Assembly: GCA_039180385.1 (NCBI GenBank)
Contig: JBCDDJ010000184.1
Span: forward strand, 1 to 11,989
Length of the DNA: 11,989 nt
Direction: 5' to 3'
Source: SIO4C1 sp039180385
GTDB taxonomy: Bacteria; Cyanobacteriota; Cyanobacteriia; Phormidesmidales; Phormidesmidaceae
This document shows, piece by piece, positions 11,550 to 11,989 of this stretch. The notes under the pieces were generated by a model that was given only the letters and a program-made list of their open reading frames with translations, ran no database searches and had not been told where the DNA came from. How positions within the stretch are numbered: position 1 is the stretch's first letter; each line of letters begins with the position of its first letter. Made by a program: the position numbers and the translations under genes.

Positions 11550-11989
11550 ATGAAATTTGTTTGCTCTCAGAGTGAATTAAATACCCATCTCTCAATGGTG
11601 GGTCGAGCTGTGCCATCACGGCCTACCAAGCCAGTGCTGTCTAATATTTTGCTCAAGGCCGATGACGATGCTCAACAGGTCACCCTGATCGGGTTCGACG
11701 AAACCCTTGGGATTCAAACACGATTTCCAGCCCAGGTTGACGAAAAAGGTGAACTGACGTTACCGGCCAAGCTGCTATCTGACATCGTGGCTCGATTGCC
11801 GTCTGAGGCATTAGAGATCAGTGGTTCTGAAGATGACGCTGTGGTCACCCTCACCTGCTCCTCGGGCGAATATCAAGTGCGAGGCATGGGTGCGGAGGAT
11901 TATCCGGCTTTGCCAGAGGTCGAAGATGGCCAACTTGCAAAGCTATCGGCTGAGGCCGTGTTAGAAGGGTTGCACGGCGCGCTGTTTGC
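11550..11989 (+). CDS. dnaN: DNA polymerase III beta subunit (sliding clamp), N-terminal part
   Basis: ATG 11550 opens a frame with no stop to the window edge, 146 codons of about 380 expected. The product starts MKFVCSQSELNTHLSMVGRA and continues with VPSRPTKPVLSNILLKAD, IGFDETLGIQTRF, ELTLPAKLLSDIVARLP and YQVRGMGAEDYPALPEV. These match clamp domain I and the start of domain II. The protein forms a dimeric ring that tethers DNA polymerase III to DNA. AAGAG (11539-11543) lies 6 nt before the ATG. Position next to dnaA and the candidate origin is the classic bacterial order, although in several cyanobacteria the two genes are apart. Confidence 0.95.
   Translation, partial: MKFVCSQSELNTHLSMVGRAVPSRPTKPVLSNILLKADDDAQQVTLIGFDETLGIQTRFPAQVDEKGELTLPAKLLSDIVARLPSEALEISGSEDDAVVTLTCSSGEYQVRGMGAEDYPALPEVEDGQLAKLSAEAVLEGLHGALF

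Overview
The window looks like a stretch of cyanobacterial chromosome. Five perfect HIP1 octamers (GCGATCGC at 927, 4301, 6624, 10622 and 10974), an HtrA/HhoA-type protease, a cyanobacterial-style DnaA and a small collagen-like secreted protein all fit. Base composition is moderate. I cannot name the genus; the gene set fits a Leptolyngbya-like filamentous lineage as well as several others.

Layout, left to right. 1-184 (-): start of a probable DUF3616 protein cut by the window edge. 185-522: AT-rich divergent promoter region with a 17-bp tandem repeat and a hairpin. 523-978 (+): small exported protein with one TPR-like helix pair. 1054-1716 (-): orphan response regulator (receiver + LuxR-type HTH). 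1790-1959 (+): decayed C-terminus of a CHAT-domain gene. 1960-2607 (-): four-helix membrane protein of unknown role. 2728-4503 (-): argS. 4696-5256 (+): mug. 5330-5734 and 5755-7134 (+): a closely spaced pair, a two-helix membrane protein and an exported collagen-like protein. 7203-7754 (-): def. 7842-9053 (-): HtrA/HhoA serine protease. 9322-9465 (+): an unreported-looking 47-codon ORF with a very good ribosome binding site. 9626-10999 (+): dnaA. 11010-11096: a large palindromic terminator-like repeat. 11092-11380: candidate oriC. 11550-11989 (+): start of dnaN, cut by the right edge.

The most informative region is the right end. The dnaA-dnaN spacer contains two minus-oriented perfect DnaA boxes (TTTTCCACA), one plus-oriented perfect box and several near matches. 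The last box is followed by a 4-nt spacer, a run of CTA-like triplets and an AT-rich tract. That order resembles the DnaA-box / DnaA-trio / unwinding-element architecture described for Bacillus subtilis. DnaA made by the adjacent gene would bind and open this site, and the clamp (DnaN) would then load for elongation.

Most of the remaining genes are housekeeping (argS, def, mug, protease) and show no mobile element, CRISPR array, tRNA or rRNA. I do not see a complete new defence or metabolic system. The best candidates for something undescribed are the small ORF ahead of dnaA, the membrane protein plus collagen-like protein pair, and the CHAT remnant, which marks a lost protease-like gene.
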